Assembly: GCA_005888095.1 (NCBI GenBank)
Contig: VBKF01000124.1
Span: 1 to 34,098, forward strand
DNA from: Deltaproteobacteria bacterium
GTDB taxonomy: Bacteria > Desulfobacterota > Binatia > DP-6
Direction of reading: 5' to 3'
Length of the DNA stretch: 34,098 nt
The notes under the pieces are model-generated. The model was not told the DNA's origin, did not search any database, and saw only the letters and a list, made by a program, of their open reading frames with translations. Every line of letters begins with the position of its first letter. Position 1 is the stretch's first letter. The position numbers and the translations under genes were made by a program. Of this stretch, positions 7,174-15,071 are shown in pieces.

Positions 7174-7344
7174 CTAACTAATTGCGCAGCATTCGGGAGT
7201 CCACGAAGGCGGACAAGTGTCACCGCCGAACGGGTCGACCGCCAGCTGGTCGAGCTCGGCTCCGAGTCGCTCGCGCTCGGTTCGAGGCGCGCGGCGCACG
7301 ACCTTTCGAGCGCTCGAGGAGATTGAGACGGTCCAGTTCGGCAT
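7174..7344 (-). pseudogene. truncated RelE/ParE-family toxin
   Basis: An ATG at 7344 opens a 56-residue frame: MPNWTVSISSSARKVVRRAP, then RTERERLGAELDQLAVDPFGGD. This is the RelE/ParE N-terminus: the Y/W-x-V-x-I-S-x-S-A-x-K start, two antiparallel helices and the L-x-x-x-L-x-x-D-P-F-G-G-D turn. After that turn it reads TCPPSWTPECCAIS and stops, whereas the family goes on for about 35 more residues with the beta-sheet and catalytic Arg/Lys. The 3' half has been lost, so it is very likely inactive. It lies directly behind a ribbon-helix-helix antitoxin gene on the same strand. Confidence 0.65.
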
Positions 7345-7567
7345 GCAGCTGCGCGAGAGTCAGGTATCGCCCGCGGCGGATCTCCGCTCGACCCCTCTCG
7401 ATGCCCCGGAGCTCGCGCCGGCTGGGTCCGGCGCTCGGCAGGAGATAGAAGCGGAGCGCTTCGCGGATGAGCTCGGAGCGGGTACGGTGCTCGCTCTTTC
7501 GGAGCTTCTCGAGCGCCCGCGCGATGGCCGGCGGGAGCGAGATGGTGAAGGTGGACGTAGAACGCAT
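7220..7567 (-). CDS. ribbon-helix-helix (CopG-type) antitoxin with run-on C-terminus
   Basis: 115 codons from ATG 7567. Residues 1-45 are a ribbon-helix-helix DNA-binding domain: TSTFTISLPPAIARALEKLR, then SEHRTRSELIREALRFYLL. RHH antitoxins for RelE/ParE usually have about 75-90 residues and end at or just past the toxin start. Here the motif GRYLTLAQLHAEL falls at about residue 67-79, right at the RelE ATG (7344, codon 75), and the frame then runs on about 40 residues over the toxin coding region as an Arg-rich tail (RARATRSRARPAGGRPVRR). This suggests that the original stop was lost by mutation or shift. DNA binding is probably preserved. Confidence 0.7.
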   Translation of the reverse strand: MRSTSTFTISLPPAIARALEKLRKSEHRTRSELIREALRFYLLPSAGPSRRELRGIERGRAEIRRGRYLTLAQLHAELDRLNLLERSKGRAPRASNRARATRSRARPAGGRPVRR

Positions 7568-7594
7568 CGAAAGGCAAACGCTCGGACGTCGATC

Positions 7595-7620
7595 AGTATT
7601 ACGCAGTCATACTTCATACT
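7595..7620. promoter_or_regulatory. tandem and inverted ATACT repeats upstream of the RHH antitoxin, possible operator
   Basis: On the plus strand TCATACT occurs twice in perfect tandem (7607-7613, 7614-7620), and AGTAT at 7595-7599 is the inverted copy of ATACT at 7609-7613. The elements lie 28-53 bp upstream of the antitoxin ATG, where its promoter should be. Ribbon-helix-helix repressors typically bind short tandem or inverted repeats of this size. Confidence 0.4.
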
Positions 7621-7745
7621 CGGGGCACGCCATCTGTCAAGGGCGCAGCCTACCAACGCCGTCGCAGTCGGCCAACGACTGGCGAGTGCCTTTGATCGGA
7701 ACGCGAAGAGCCAACCCGGAGGCGGCCCTCGCGATGATCCGTCTT

Positions 7746-10700
7746 CTACAGGCGGACTGCCCGTCCCGTCCGGAGGTAGATGAGCCGAAACTCGGGCGGC
7801 GCCGCAAGGTGGAGCGCCCGCTGCGCCGCGCGTGTATACACGTCGGCCTGCAGCCGGTGGCGCTCCGGGCGCTCGTCCCGGTCGCTCTTGTAGTCGGCCA
7901 CGATCCAGCGCTCGCCGCGGCGGTAGAGCAGGTCGATCTGCCCGCTCCACACCTCGCCGTCGAGCGTGATGACGAAGGGCACCTCGCGGTGGACCTCGTC
8001 CGCGGTCTGGATCTCGCGGAACACCTCGCTCGCGAAGAAGCTGCGCAGGATCGTTCCCGCCTCGCCGGCGGCGGCCACGCGCTCGGGATGCGCGAGGTCC
8101 ATCTCCGCGAGCAGGTCGTGGCAGCGCGACCCGACCGTGAGCGGGTCCGCCTCGCCGTCCTCGCGCTCGAGGCGATAGGTGCGCTCGAGGTCCGGCTCCG
8201 TCCCCGACGACGGCCGGCGCAGCAGCAGCGCCGCCTGGAGGCGCCGGGCCGCCGCCTCGCGCTCCACCCACGCGGCACGCTCGGCCGCGTAATCGGGCGC
8301 GGGCGCCGGCGCGGGCACCGGAGGAGGTCCCCATGCCGGCTCGATCTGGTCGCAGAGGCGCACGGAGACCTCGAAGCCGTCGCCGCGGAGCGTCTGCTCC
8401 GCCTCCTCGCCGAGGACGAGTCCCTCTTCCCGGAGGGCCGCGACGATCATCGCGAGGAGCGTGTCCGACGCGGACTTCCCGCCCGTCAGGAGGAGGCGGT
8501 CCTTCGCGCGCGTGAGCGCCACATAGAGCAGCCGGCGGGTCTCCTCCTTGCGGATGCGCCGGTAGCGTTCCTCGGCGGCGACGCGGTCGCGGTTCCGGAG
8601 CCGCCCGCAGCGGAAGCCGACCACGCCGGTCAGCCACTCGCGCAGGATCGGCCCTTCGGCCGCGTCGCCGGGCCCGCGGTGGAGGTCGGGGACGACCACG
8701 ACCGGGAACTCGAGGCCCTTCGCCTTGTGGATGCTGAGGATGCGGACCGCGTCGAGCTGCTCGTCGGCGAGCGGCGCCTCCCCCTCCTCCTCGCGCTCGC
8801 CGAAGCGCCGGCGGTACTCCGCGAGGGCGGCGGCGAGCGTCGTGCCCTCGGCGGTGAGCGCTTCGACCAGCTTGTCGATGTTCGCGACCGCCTGCTCGCC
8901 CCGGAACGTCGCGCGCGCGATCTCCGCCAGCGGGAAGCGCTCGAGCACCTCGGCGAGCAGGTCGCCGACCGGCACCCGCCACGCGCGCGCGTGCAGCTGG
9001 GCGATCGCCTGATAGAGGCGGCGCACGTCCGGGAGCCCGTGCGGCACGCGGTCGGCGTCGAGGGGACAGAGCGCGTCCGCGTCGCGCAGGTGCAGGAGGT
9101 CGCGGTCGCGGACCGCGCCGAGCGGCGAGCGGAGCACGCCCACCACGGCGAGCTCGTTGGTCGGATCGGCGATGGCGCCGAGCAGGTTCAGGAGGTCGAG
9201 CACCTCCTGGGCGGCGTAGAAGTGCTTCTCGCCCTCGATCGCGAAGTCGATGCCGCGCCGGCGGAACGCGTCGGTGTAGTGGTGCGCCTCGCCGAGCGCG
9301 CGCAGCAGGAGCGCCACGTCACCGGTCGCGAAGCGGCCCGCGGCGACGCCCGCGGCCACCCACTCCGCGATCGCCTCGGCCTCCGACTCGCGCGCCTCCC
9401 CGGCCCCGAGGCCCCGGAAGAGCATCATCTCCACGGTCCCGCCCGGGCCGCGCTCCGGGCTCGGGTCGAGCGGCACGTAGGCGGGCGCCTGGATCGTCCT
9501 CCGGCCGACGACGTTGACGAACGCCACCAGCTCCGGCCGCGCGCGGTAGTTGACGGTGAGCCGCTCGACCTCGCCCGGGAGCCGGCCGACGATCTCCTGG
9601 TACACCTCGAGGTCGGCGCCCCGGAAGAGGTAGATCGACTGCTTCGGGTCGCCGACGATCACCAGCTTCCCCGGCTCCACCTCGATGCGCCGCCAGTCCG
9701 TCTCGCAGGCTCCCTGTCGTTCCGCGAGATAGAGCAGTATCTCGCCCTGCAGCGGGTCGGTGTCCTGGAACTCGTCGACCACGATCAGCCGAAAACGCTG
9801 CTGCAGACGGTCGCGCACGTCGGGATGATCGCGCAGCACGCGGCGGGCGCGGACGAGGAGGCCCTGGAAGGAGACGTGCCCGCGGCGCGCGTACTCGCGG
9901 CGGAACTGCGCGACGAACGGCTGGAGCCACGCGAGCAGGGCCGCCATCTGGCGGTCGTCGACGTCGACGACGGCGCGCGCGAGCTCGCGGAGCTGCCGGT
10001 AGGTCTCCTGCTCCCCGCCCGTCCACCCCGCGACCGTGGGCGCGGGCGGCGTGAGCAAGGACACCTGCCGGGCGAGCTCCGAGGTCGCCTCGCCGGCGCC
10101 GAAGAGGCGGCGCATGTACTCGAGCGCGCGCATCGCCCGCAGCGCGGTGACGCGCGCCTCGCCGGCATGCGCGCGCAGCAACGCCTCCGCCCGGGCCGCG
10201 GCCTCGGCGAGGCGCGCGCGCCAGGCCTCGGCGCGTCCACGGTCCTCCGCGAGCTCGAGCGGCGCGCCGTCCTCGCACAGCGCCTCCGCAAACCGCCGGA
10301 GGTGGGTCAGCTCGAGGCGGCCGAGCAGGCTCTGCAGGAACTCGAGCGCGGTGAGGTCGGCCAGGCGGCCCTCCAGCCAGCGGGGCCAGAGATCCCGAAA
10401 GATCGCGGCGGCCCGCGTCCCGTCGTCCTCCTCGAAGGCGGGGCTCACGCCGCCTTCGAGGGGATACTGGCGGAGCAGGTGCGCGGCGAAGGAGTGGATG
10501 GTCCCGATCTCGATCCGGTCGAGCTCGGCAAGCGCGCGGACTCCGCGGCCGCGGGCCGTCGCCGGGTCGCCGAAGAGCTCGAGACCGCCGTGGAGCTCGT
10601 CGACCGGCTCGCCTGCCACCAGGCGCACGAGCCACGTGCCCAGCCGGTCCCGCATCTCGTTCGCGGCTCGCACGGTGAAGGTGAGGGCGAGGAGCCGCGA

Positions 10701-10802
10701 TGGCTCCGTGCCGGTCGCGAGCAGGCTCTGGAGCAGCAGCCGCACCACCCGGGTGGTCTTCCCGGTGCCCGCCCCGGCCTCGATCGACGACGCGGCACTC
10801 AT
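7746..10802 (-). CDS. AddA-like UvrD-family helicase with C-terminal PD-(D/E)XK nuclease
   Basis: A 1018-residue superfamily-1 helicase. Motifs: Walker A GAGTGKT at 10-16; LLALTFTVRAANEMRDRL (Ia); IGTIHSFAAHLLRQYP (Ic); IVVDEFQDTDPLQG with Asp343/Glu344 (II); VIVGDPKQSIYLFRGADLEV (III); VNYRARPELV (IV); VRILSIHKAKGLEFPVVVV (V); LLYVALTRAKDRLLL (VI). The C-terminal 130 residues carry GSRCHDLLAEMD, then QIDLL and VADYKSD, the D...D-x-K core of a PD-(D/E)XK nuclease (about residues 957 and 970-972). It should unwind and cut DNA at double-strand ends for RecA loading, with the AddB-like partner. The frame is open upstream, but ATG 10802 sits in an ATGA overlap with that partner and gives the proper N-terminus. 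Confidence 0.9.
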   Translation of the reverse strand: MSAASSIEAGAGTGKTTRVVRLLLQSLLATGTEPSRLLALTFTVRAANEMRDRLGTWLVRLVAGEPVDELHGGLELFGDPATARGRGVRALAELDRIEIGTIHSFAAHLLRQYPLEGGVSPAFEEDDGTRAAAIFRDLWPRWLEGRLADLTALEFLQSLLGRLELTHLRRFAEALCEDGAPLELAEDRGRAEAWRARLAEAAARAEALLRAHAGEARVTALRAMRALEYMRRLFGAGEATSELARQVSLLTPPAPTVAGWTGGEQETYRQLRELARAVVDVDDRQMAALLAWLQPFVAQFRREYARRGHVSFQGLLVRARRVLRDHPDVRDRLQQRFRLIVVDEFQDTDPLQGEILLYLAERQGACETDWRRIEVEPGKLVIVGDPKQSIYLFRGADLEVYQEIVGRLPGEVERLTVNYRARPELVAFVNVVGRRTIQAPAYVPLDPSPERGPGGTVEMMLFRGLGAGEARESEAEAIAEWVAAGVAAGRFATGDVALLLRALGEAHHYTDAFRRRGIDFAIEGEKHFYAAQEVLDLLNLLGAIADPTNELAVVGVLRSPLGAVRDRDLLHLRDADALCPLDADRVPHGLPDVRRLYQAIAQLHARAWRVPVGDLLAEVLERFPLAEIARATFRGEQAVANIDKLVEALTAEGTTLAAALAEYRRRFGEREEEGEAPLADEQLDAVRILSIHKAKGLEFPVVVVPDLHRGPGDAAEGPILREWLTGVVGFRCGRLRNRDRVAAEERYRRIRKEETRRLLYVALTRAKDRLLLTGGKSASDTLLAMIVAALREEGLVLGEEAEQTLRGDGFEVSVRLCDQIEPAWGPPPVPAPAPAPDYAAERAAWVEREAAARRLQAALLLRRPSSGTEPDLERTYRLEREDGEADPLTVGSRCHDLLAEMDLAHPERVAAAGEAGTILRSFFASEVFREIQTADEVHREVPFVITLDGEVWSGQIDLLYRRGERWIVADYKSDRDERPERHRLQADVYTRAAQRALHLAAPPEFRLIYLRTGRAVRL

Positions 10803-13732
10803 CGCCCCACGATCTCCCAGTACCGTGTCAAGGCGGGCGTGCGCTCGGGCTTCCGACGCAGCCGCCCGTAGTTCTTCCGGCAGATCGCGCCGAAGTCGCA
10901 GTGCGCGCAGTGGCCGCCCTGCCCGTCCGCGACGTGGATGAAGAACCAGCCGTCGCGGATGAAGGTGGCGAAGGCGGCCACCGCCTGCTCGACGTCGTCG
11001 CGGCAGCCGTCCGACTCCTCGGCGGTGAAGACGCGTACCAGACGCTCCTCGCGGATCTCGTCCACCTCCGGGTCGCCCCGCAGGTAGTCCTCGACGAACT
11101 GGAAGACCGCTCGCGTCGCCACCGCACCGGCCACGCCGTGGCGCGCCGCGACGGCGGGCGCGAGCCGGAGGTAGAGGGGCGCCTGGAGCTTCTCGCCCCG
11201 GCGCGCCTGCGTCGCGAGCGCCGTCTGCCAGTGAGCCCCGAAGCGCCGCTTGTAGTCGACGACGCGGAGCGCGCCCGTCCCGCGGTGCCGGTCGATGCGA
11301 TCGAGCTGACCGCCGAGCACGAGCTCGGCGAACGGGACGGTCGCGCGCTCCTCGAACCAGACGGGCGCCCAGTCGCCGAGCGTTGCGAGGTCGAAGGCGG
11401 CGAAGGCCTCGACCGCGCGCACGATCTCCGCAAAGCGCGCCCGGAGGACGCCACGGAGCGGCAGGTGCGCCTGGCGCTCGAATTCCGCCGCGACGTCGGC
11501 CGCGGCTCGCGCCAGCTCCGCTGCCAGATGATCGGGGTGGAAGTCGCGCGCCGCCAGCCTGCCGTAGAGGCGCTCGAGCAGCGCATGCATGAGCTTGCCG
11601 ATCTCGCGGGGGCTCAGGTCTTCCCCTTCGACGACCTCGTCGGCGGGGAGGACTCGCAGGACCTCCTCGGCGAAGTAGCGGAACGGGCAGGTGGCGAAGC
11701 GCTCGAGGCGGGTCGGCGACAGGCGGCCGATCGAGCGGGCCATCCACTCGGGCGCGAGCGGCCCCACGCGTCCCTCGAACGCGCTCACCTCGCGCTCGCC
11801 ATCGAGCGCGGCGAGGAACGCCCGCGCCCGATCGAAGGCGAGCGCGTCGAAGCCGAACGCCGCGAGCGCGGCCGAGGCGTCGGGCGCGGCGCGCAGGAGC
11901 TCGCGCGGCGTCGCGATCTCCCCGAGGCCCCGCTTCGCCCGGTCCGAGCGCGGGATGGCGTCGATGCCCTCGCGCGCGAGCGGCAGGTACGGCCGCAGGA
12001 AGGGCGACGGGTCGCGCAGGCGCCCGTCGGCGTCGGCGCGCTGGTAGAGGCAGACGAGCCCCTCGGCGGGCGCGCTGCGCATCAGGTGGAAGAGGAGGCG
12101 CTCCTCGTCGTAGGCGTCGAGCCGCACCGGCAGGTGGTGGCCGAGGACGCGGAACACCTCGCGCCGGACCGCGTCGCTGATGAACGGCTCCTCGACGATG
12201 AAGCGGGGAAAGACGCGGGCGTTCAGACCGAGCAGGAAGACGTGGCGGAACGGCAGGCCGCGCGCGGCCATCGCGTCGACGATGGCCACACCGCGCGGCG
12301 CCGGCGCGCCGAGCCGCCGGCGCCGGCACTCCCGCTCGAAGGCCTCGACGAACGCTGCACGCGGGATCGTCTCGCCGAGCGCGTCGAGGCGTGCGAGGGT
12401 CGCGAGCACGTCCCGGATCGCCTCGGCGACCTGCACCTCCTCGTCGAGCAGCGCCTCGAGACGGAAGCAGCGGCGGAGCGCATCGAGGTGCGCCGTGGCG
12501 TGGCGGCCCCAGCCGGCATCGGCGGCGGGGAGCGCGTGCCGGACGCGGCGGATCGCCGCGCGCAGCGCACGGACGGCCGCGGGCGGAACGGCGATCGAGC
12601 GGCGGTCGTCAGCGGTCTCGCGGCCGACCGCGATCCGCCACCCGCGGTGGGTGTAGGCATCGAGGCGCGACCAGTCGTCGCCTCGTCCGATGCGGAGCGA
12701 GCGCGCCAGGAGGTCCCAGTGACGGCGGTCGGCAGGCCCGCGAAAGAGCGGATGGCCGACGACGTCGAGCGCCGCAGTGCGGGGAAGGTCGTCGAGCGCC
12801 GCGCGAAAGAGGCCGAGGATCGCCTGCGCGAGCGGATGATCGAGGAGCGCGCGGCCGGGCGGCGCGTCGCAGGGAATGCGGTGCTCGCCGAAGAGCGCCG
12901 CGAGCGGGGCCAGGTAGGGGTCCAGCGTGCGCGCCACGACGGCGATCTCCTCGGGCCGGCAGCCCTCGTCGAGGAGCCGCCGGATGTGCTTGGCGCACAG
13001 CCACACCTCGTCGCGTTCGCCGACCGCCGTGTGCACCTCGGGTGTCGGCGGTGGTGCGGGCGCGGGAAGCGGCTCGGCAGCGTCCGCCGGGACTGCGGTG
13101 TAGAGCCAGTCGCCGAACCGCCACGTCTCGGGGTCGGCACCCCGAGGCACGAGGAGCGTGACGGGGACTGCTCGCGCGAGCTCGGTGACGAGGTCGGCCT
13201 GCACCTGCGTCATGTCGTAGAAGCCGTAGACGAGGAGCGGGCCGACCACGTGTCGCGCGCGGTCGGCGGCGGCCCGGAAGATGTCCGAGCGGTCCGCGAC
13301 GCCGAGTCGCCGAAGCTCCTCCGCGTAGTGTCGATAGGCGGCGAGGAGGGCGCCGAACTTGCGCAGGTCGAGCGCGCTCAGGCGCGACGCGGGATCGCCC
13401 GTCGCCATGCGAAGCGCGTCGACGAGCAGCTCGGGGTCGCACGGGACCGCGGCGTCCTTCATGTCCCGGATCGCCGCGTGCAGGGCGCCCGCCAGGTCGT
13501 ACGTTCGTACGTCTTCCCCTGCGAACGGACGTTCACCCGGCGATTCGAGCCAGCGGAGAAGGAGACGCTCGTAAAAAAGGACGTCCGGCACGAAGCGCCC
13601 CCCGGCATCCCCCGCCAGATCGAGCGCAAACTGGAAGACATGGGCGAAGCGGACCCCGAACAACCCTTCGGGGAAGCGATGTGCGGCGGCCTGCTTGAGG
13701 TGGCGGACGAGCCGCCCGGAGGGAGCGATCAC
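10799..13732 (-). CDS. AddB-like PD-(D/E)XK nuclease subunit with predicted iron-sulfur cluster
   Basis: 977 residues from GTG 13732. The N-terminal two thirds are helicase-like and degenerate (LLVYGFYDMTQVQADLVTEL; HVFLLGLNARVFPRF; DEERLLFHLMRSAP). The C-terminal part is a PD-(D/E)XK nuclease: SPTRLERFATCPFRYFAEEV, then GKLMHALLERLYG, then LGGQLDRID and RVVDYKRRF. Four Cys (Cys682 in the FATCPFRYF motif and Cys942, Cys945, Cys951 in CAHCDFGAIC) match the 4Fe-4S staple of AddB-type nucleases. The last base group overlaps the AddA-like start (ATGA). The frame is open upstream to a stop near 13872, and residues before the GTG (LRARLILGEYRQLEEALW...AQATVIAPSGRL) look like the family N-terminus, so the true start is probably further up, perhaps a CTG at 13834. 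Confidence 0.85.
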   Translation of the reverse strand: MIAPSGRLVRHLKQAAAHRFPEGLFGVRFAHVFQFALDLAGDAGGRFVPDVLFYERLLLRWLESPGERPFAGEDVRTYDLAGALHAAIRDMKDAAVPCDPELLVDALRMATGDPASRLSALDLRKFGALLAAYRHYAEELRRLGVADRSDIFRAAADRARHVVGPLLVYGFYDMTQVQADLVTELARAVPVTLLVPRGADPETWRFGDWLYTAVPADAAEPLPAPAPPPTPEVHTAVGERDEVWLCAKHIRRLLDEGCRPEEIAVVARTLDPYLAPLAALFGEHRIPCDAPPGRALLDHPLAQAILGLFRAALDDLPRTAALDVVGHPLFRGPADRRHWDLLARSLRIGRGDDWSRLDAYTHRGWRIAVGRETADDRRSIAVPPAAVRALRAAIRRVRHALPAADAGWGRHATAHLDALRRCFRLEALLDEEVQVAEAIRDVLATLARLDALGETIPRAAFVEAFERECRRRRLGAPAPRGVAIVDAMAARGLPFRHVFLLGLNARVFPRFIVEEPFISDAVRREVFRVLGHHLPVRLDAYDEERLLFHLMRSAPAEGLVCLYQRADADGRLRDPSPFLRPYLPLAREGIDAIPRSDRAKRGLGEIATPRELLRAAPDASAALAAFGFDALAFDRARAFLAALDGEREVSAFEGRVGPLAPEWMARSIGRLSPTRLERFATCPFRYFAEEVLRVLPADEVVEGEDLSPREIGKLMHALLERLYGRLAARDFHPDHLAAELARAAADVAAEFERQAHLPLRGVLRARFAEIVRAVEAFAAFDLATLGDWAPVWFEERATVPFAELVLGGQLDRIDRHRGTGALRVVDYKRRFGAHWQTALATQARRGEKLQAPLYLRLAPAVAARHGVAGAVATRAVFQFVEDYLRGDPEVDEIREERLVRVFTAEESDGCRDDVEQAVAAFATFIRDGWFFIHVADGQGGHCAHCDFGAICRKNYGRLRRKPERTPALTRYWEIVGR

Positions 13733-14044
13733 GGTGGCCTGCGCAAGGACGCGGCCCCCCTGCGCCCGCTCGATCTCGCGCCACAGCGCCTCCTCGAGCT
13801 GGCGGTACTCGCCGAGGATCAGCCGCGCGCGCAGAACCCCCGCCCCACGCGCCGCAGCGCACCTGGAAAGCTAGGATGCGACCCCGCCGGACCCATCCGC
13901 CGCTCCTCTCCGGACGTTCTTGCTCCCTTGCGGTACGACCGTCAACCGGATCCGTGCCCGCCCGCCACGCCAGGCAACACTGCAGGCCCGGCTTTTTCCG
14001 AAGAGCAACGGTTCTGGCGGTCTCTGGACGGCACGTTATCTGCT
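13733..14044. other. intergenic region with probable upstream extension of the AddB-like gene
   Basis: On the minus strand 13733-13869 continues the AddB-like frame without ATG, GTG or TTG; only a CTG at 13834 with a G-rich stretch before it is a plausible start. The rest, 13870-14044, lies between divergent genes and must hold both promoters. I see no convincing -35/-10 pair in it. Confidence 0.4.
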
Positions 14045-14314
14045 ATGAGACGCCGCATGGCACGCTCGAGAGCTGTAGTGGGTGCACCGCGGGAACCGGC
14101 CGCCGGGCGCGGTGTGCGGGTGCGGTTCGGGGAGGAATGCCTCGAGCTCGATACCGCCAGTCCCCGCGAGGTCACGCTCCTCAGGCGCTGGATCGGCCGG
14201 GTGAACGGCCCGATGTATCCGCAGCCGTACCTGGTCGAAGGCCCGCCGGGGCGCTTCCGTCTCTACGTCGGACGAGCCGCGGAGCGCGTCAGGACGGCCC
14301 AGGGCATGAGGTGA
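14045..14314 (+). CDS. small protein of unknown function
   Basis: Eighty-nine codons from ATG 14045; an in-frame ATG at 14057 is an alternative. The core reads GVRVRFGEECLELDTASPRE, then VTLLRRWIGRVNGPMYPQPY and LVEGPPGRFRLYVGR, which looks like a compact alpha/beta domain, not shadow coding. The first 22 residues are Arg/Ala-rich and less convincing. There is no signal peptide. The ribosome site is weak. A strong hairpin starts three bases after the stop, which supports a real transcript end here. I do not recognise the family. It converges with the small exported protein gene at 14355-14582. Confidence 0.5.
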   Translation: MRRRMARSRAVVGAPREPAAGRGVRVRFGEECLELDTASPREVTLLRRWIGRVNGPMYPQPYLVEGPPGRFRLYVGRAAERVRTAQGMR

Positions 14315-14316
14315 GC

Positions 14317-14340
14317 CGCGGAGGGGGGGACCCCTCCGCG
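14317..14340. terminator. perfect hairpin between convergent genes, probable bidirectional transcription stop
   Basis: CGCGGAGGGG (14317-14326) and CCCCTCCGCG (14331-14340) form a perfect 10-bp GC-rich stem with a four-base loop, between genes ending at 14314 (plus) and 14355 (minus). No T-run follows on either strand, so it is not a classical intrinsic terminator, but its place fits a stop or mRNA-end stabiliser for both. Confidence 0.45.
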
Positions 14341-14354
14341 ACCCGATCTCGCCG

Positions 14355-14582
14355 CTACTTACTGGGGGTGGCCGGCTTGGCTGCGGACCCTGGCGCTGCG
14401 GTGTGCCCGCGGTACCGGTGGTGAGCCGTCCGCTTCTTCGCCGCAGCCACCTTCTGTCCCGCAGGCTTGCCCTTTGGGGCCTCCGCCTTCGGGGTAGCGG
14501 TGGGCGCGGTGGACTCCGCCGCGAGGGCCGGTGCGGCCAGCAGCGCCGCCGAGAGCAGGGACATTGCAATGCGCTTCCTCAT
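14355..14582 (-). CDS. small exported Ala/Lys/Pro-rich protein
   Basis: Seventy-five codons from ATG 14582 with AAGGAGG ten bases upstream. A signal peptide is clear (MRKRIAMSLLSAALLAAPAL, cleavage near ALAAE at 18-23). The mature 53 residues are low-complexity, rich in Ala, Lys, Pro and Thr (TPKAEAPKGKPAGQKVAAAK), basic and presumably disordered, with a short His/Arg patch (RTAHHRYRGH). Such proteins occur widely as periplasmic or cell-wall-associated basic proteins; no function can be assigned. A strong ribosome site suggests good expression. Confidence 0.65.
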   Translation of the reverse strand: MRKRIAMSLLSAALLAAPALAAESTAPTATPKAEAPKGKPAGQKVAAAKKRTAHHRYRGHTAAPGSAAKPATPSK

Positions 14583-14696
14583 CTCCGGGAAACCTCCTTG
14601 CCCGGCTCGTACACCGGAGCGCCCCTGGCGTTACGCGCTCGGAGCGGGATGCGTTTCGCCGCCACCGGGGTGCGGGGCTGCGCACGCCTGCACGGA

Positions 14697-15071
14697 TCAC
14701 GCAAGGAGTGCCGCCAGCACCTCGCGCAAACGCCCCATCGGGCAGGGTTTGGTCAGGTACGCCGCCCACGGACCGATGCCCGTCGGCGGCTCGGTCGCCG
14801 GGGTGGCACTGAGGACGACGACCGGCACGGCGCGGAGCGCAGCGTCTTCGCGCAACGAGCGGATCAGGTCCCAGCCGCTTTCGCCCGCGAGCATCAGGTC
14901 CACCACGATCGCGGCCGGGCGCTCGGCCGCGGCGCAGGCGAGGGCCTCGGCAACCGTGGCGGCCGTCGCGACGTGGTAGCGGTCGCCGAGCGCGTCGGCG
15001 GTCATCGTCCGCGTATCGAGATCGTCGTCGACGACGAGCACCCGGTGGCGCGGCGCCACGCCGTCAGGCAT
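14697..15071 (-). CDS. stand-alone response-regulator receiver protein
   Basis: A 124-residue CheY-like receiver with no output domain. HRVLVVDDDLDTRTMTADAL contains the acidic pocket (Asp15-Asp17), Asp58 in IVVDLMLAGESGWDLI is the phosphorylation site, and VVVLSATPA and YLTKPCPMGRL supply the switch Ser/Thr and the conserved Lys. It starts at ATG 15071, eight bases inside the end of the histidine-kinase gene, so the two are co-translated and are almost certainly partners. With no DNA-binding domain it must act by protein contact or pass its phosphate onward in a relay. The longer open frame upstream is antisense-free overlap with the kinase and not part of the protein. Confidence 0.9.
   Translation of the reverse strand: MPDGVAPRHRVLVVDDDLDTRTMTADALGDRYHVATAATVAEALACAAAERPAAIVVDLMLAGESGWDLIRSLREDAALRAVPVVVLSATPATEPPTGIGPWAAYLTKPCPMGRLREVLAALLA

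Noticed and set aside
7467-10871. 1134-codon open frame on the plus strand across the AddA-like gene
   Set aside because: Antisense shadow; no recognisable domain, while the minus strand shows all helicase motifs.
10700-14044. Long plus-strand frame across the AddB-like gene
   Set aside because: Antisense shadow; only its last 89 codons (from 14045) look like a real small protein.
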